Below, one piece after another: positions 62,875-64,000 of a DNA stretch of 64,000 bases (within the stretch, counting starts at the first letter, position 1; every line of letters begins with the position of its first letter). The notes under the pieces were generated by a model, which was not told the DNA's origin, searched no databases, and saw only the letters and a program-made list of their open reading frames with translations. This DNA is from an uncultured Pelagibacteraceae bacterium (GTDB lineage: Bacteria; Pseudomonadota; Alphaproteobacteria; Pelagibacterales; Pelagibacteraceae): assembly GCA_902596915.1 (NCBI GenBank), contig CACJVQ010000002.1, positions 1 through 64,000 on the forward strand, written 5' to 3'. A program made the translations under genes and the position numbers.

Positions 62875-64000
62875 TTAGTAAAGTTTTTCAAATTGATTTT
62901 TATATTTTGTAACTATTTTATATCTTTTAAGTTTTAAAGTTGGGGTTAACATTCCATTTTCAATTGAAAATTTTTCATTAATTATAAAAAATTTTTTTAT
63001 TTGTTCTATTTTTGCAAGGTTTTGATTTACTTTGTTAATTTCTTTTTCTATTTGTTCGTGATTTATATTCAAATTTTCTTCAGACAAAACCAATAAAGCA
63101 ACTAAGTATGGTTTATTATCTCCATAAACAATTGATTGATCAATAAATTTCGAATTTGATAATTCATTTTCTATTTTAACCGGAGAAATATTATCCCCAC
63201 CAGGTGTTATCAAAATATCTTTTTTTCTGTCAGTAATTTTTAAATAACCATTCTCAAAAATTCCAATATCACCCGTATGTAACCAACCATCTTTTAAAAC
63301 TTTATTAGTTTCTTCTTCATTATTCCAATAGCCTAACATTACATTTTCACCTTTAACTAAAATTTCTCCATCTGAAGCTATTTTTACCTCATTGCCTTTA
63401 AACGGTGGACCCACAGTCTCAACCCTAATATCATCAATTGGGTTACAACTCACAACTGGAGAGGTTTCGGTTAATCCATAACCTTGTAGTGTAGGTAGAC
63501 CAATGGCATTTAAAAAAATACCAACTTCTTTATCAAGAGCTCCTCCACCTGAAACAAAGGTTTTTAGCTCACCTCCAAATTGACTTTTAATTTTTTTCCT
63601 TACAATTTTTTCTAAAATAATATCAATTAATTTTTCTATAATTGTTAAAGATTGTTTGTTTATCTTCTTGGTTCCTAGTTCTAACATTTTTAATACTAAA
63701 CTTTTTTTTAATCCTGTTGCTTTATTAAAACTTGCATTAATCTTTTGAAATAAATTTTGGTAAAATCTAGGCACTGCAGTCATTATTTGGGGTTTGCAAT
63801 CGTTCATATTTTTAATTAATTTTTCAATACTTTCTGCATAGAATATTTTTGCTCCAACACTTATTTGAACAAATTGAACTGTATGTTCATAAGAATGTGA
63901 AAGAGGTAACCAAGTTAAAAATCTAGTCTGATCTGTTAGCAAAGGTTTTAATATATCAAGTGCACCTTCACAATTATTTAAAATACCACCATGACTTAAG
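62875..64000 (-). CDS. Long-chain acyl-CoA synthetase (C-terminal part, runs off window)
   Basis: TWLPLSHSYEHTVQF, GYGLTETSPVVSCN, GWLHTGDIGIFENGYLKITDRKKDILITPGGDNISP; reading continues beyond 63942. Confidence 0.88.
   Translation of the reverse strand, partial: LSHGGILNNCEGALDILKPLLTDQTRFLTWLPLSHSYEHTVQFVQISVGAKIFYAESIEKLIKNMNDCKPQIMTAVPRFYQNLFQKINASFNKATGLKKSLVLKMLELGTKKINKQSLTIIEKLIDIILEKIVRKKIKSQFGGELKTFVSGGGALDKEVGIFLNAIGLPTLQGYGLTETSPVVSCNPIDDIRVETVGPPFKGNEVKIASDGEILVKGENVMLGYWNNEEETNKVLKDGWLHTGDIGIFENGYLKITDRKKDILITPGGDNISPVKIENELSNSKFIDQSIVYGDNKPYLVALLVLSEENLNINHEQIEKEINKVNQNLAKIEQIKKFFIINEKFSIENGMLTPTLKLKRYKIVTKYKNQFEKLY

Overview
The window looks like an AT-rich, streamlined alphaproteobacterial chromosome, most likely SAR11/Pelagibacterales (inference from gene content, gene order and codon style). 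It is almost entirely housekeeping: his genes (hisG, hisZ, hisS, hisD), infA, murA, dcd, rpmH-rnpA-yidD-yidC, argB, dapD-dapE, truA-fmt-def, aroK-aroB, bolA-dnaJ-like-cobS-cobT, a RegB-like kinase, gyrB, lepA, pheT-pheS, rplT-rpmI-infC-thrS, gltB-gltD, pyruvate dehydrogenase, a TAXI-TRAP transporter, acetoacetyl-CoA ligase, a SUV3-like helicase, ferredoxin, CarD and a partial acyl-CoA synthetase. There are five tRNAs (His, Phe, Thr, Ser, Arg). I see no CRISPR array, prophage or transposon. Main observations: (1) hisD has an in-frame stop inside a 35-nt tract that is an exact inverted copy of a piece of dapD about 7.5 kb away. (2) The pyruvate dehydrogenase has its lipoyl domain on the N-terminus of AceE-type E1, and the adjacent E2 has none. 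(3) tRNA-His lies 4 nt upstream of hisS and appears to lack an encoded G-1; several other tRNAs directly abut CDSs, suggesting tRNA-punctuated transcripts. (4) A SET-domain protein and an HDAC-family protein are inserted in the dap-truA block, and extremely Lys-rich proteins (CarD N-terminal tail, 27-aa peptide) lie elsewhere in the window. (5) CobS/CobT occur with BolA and a J-domain protein but without other cobalamin genes in view.
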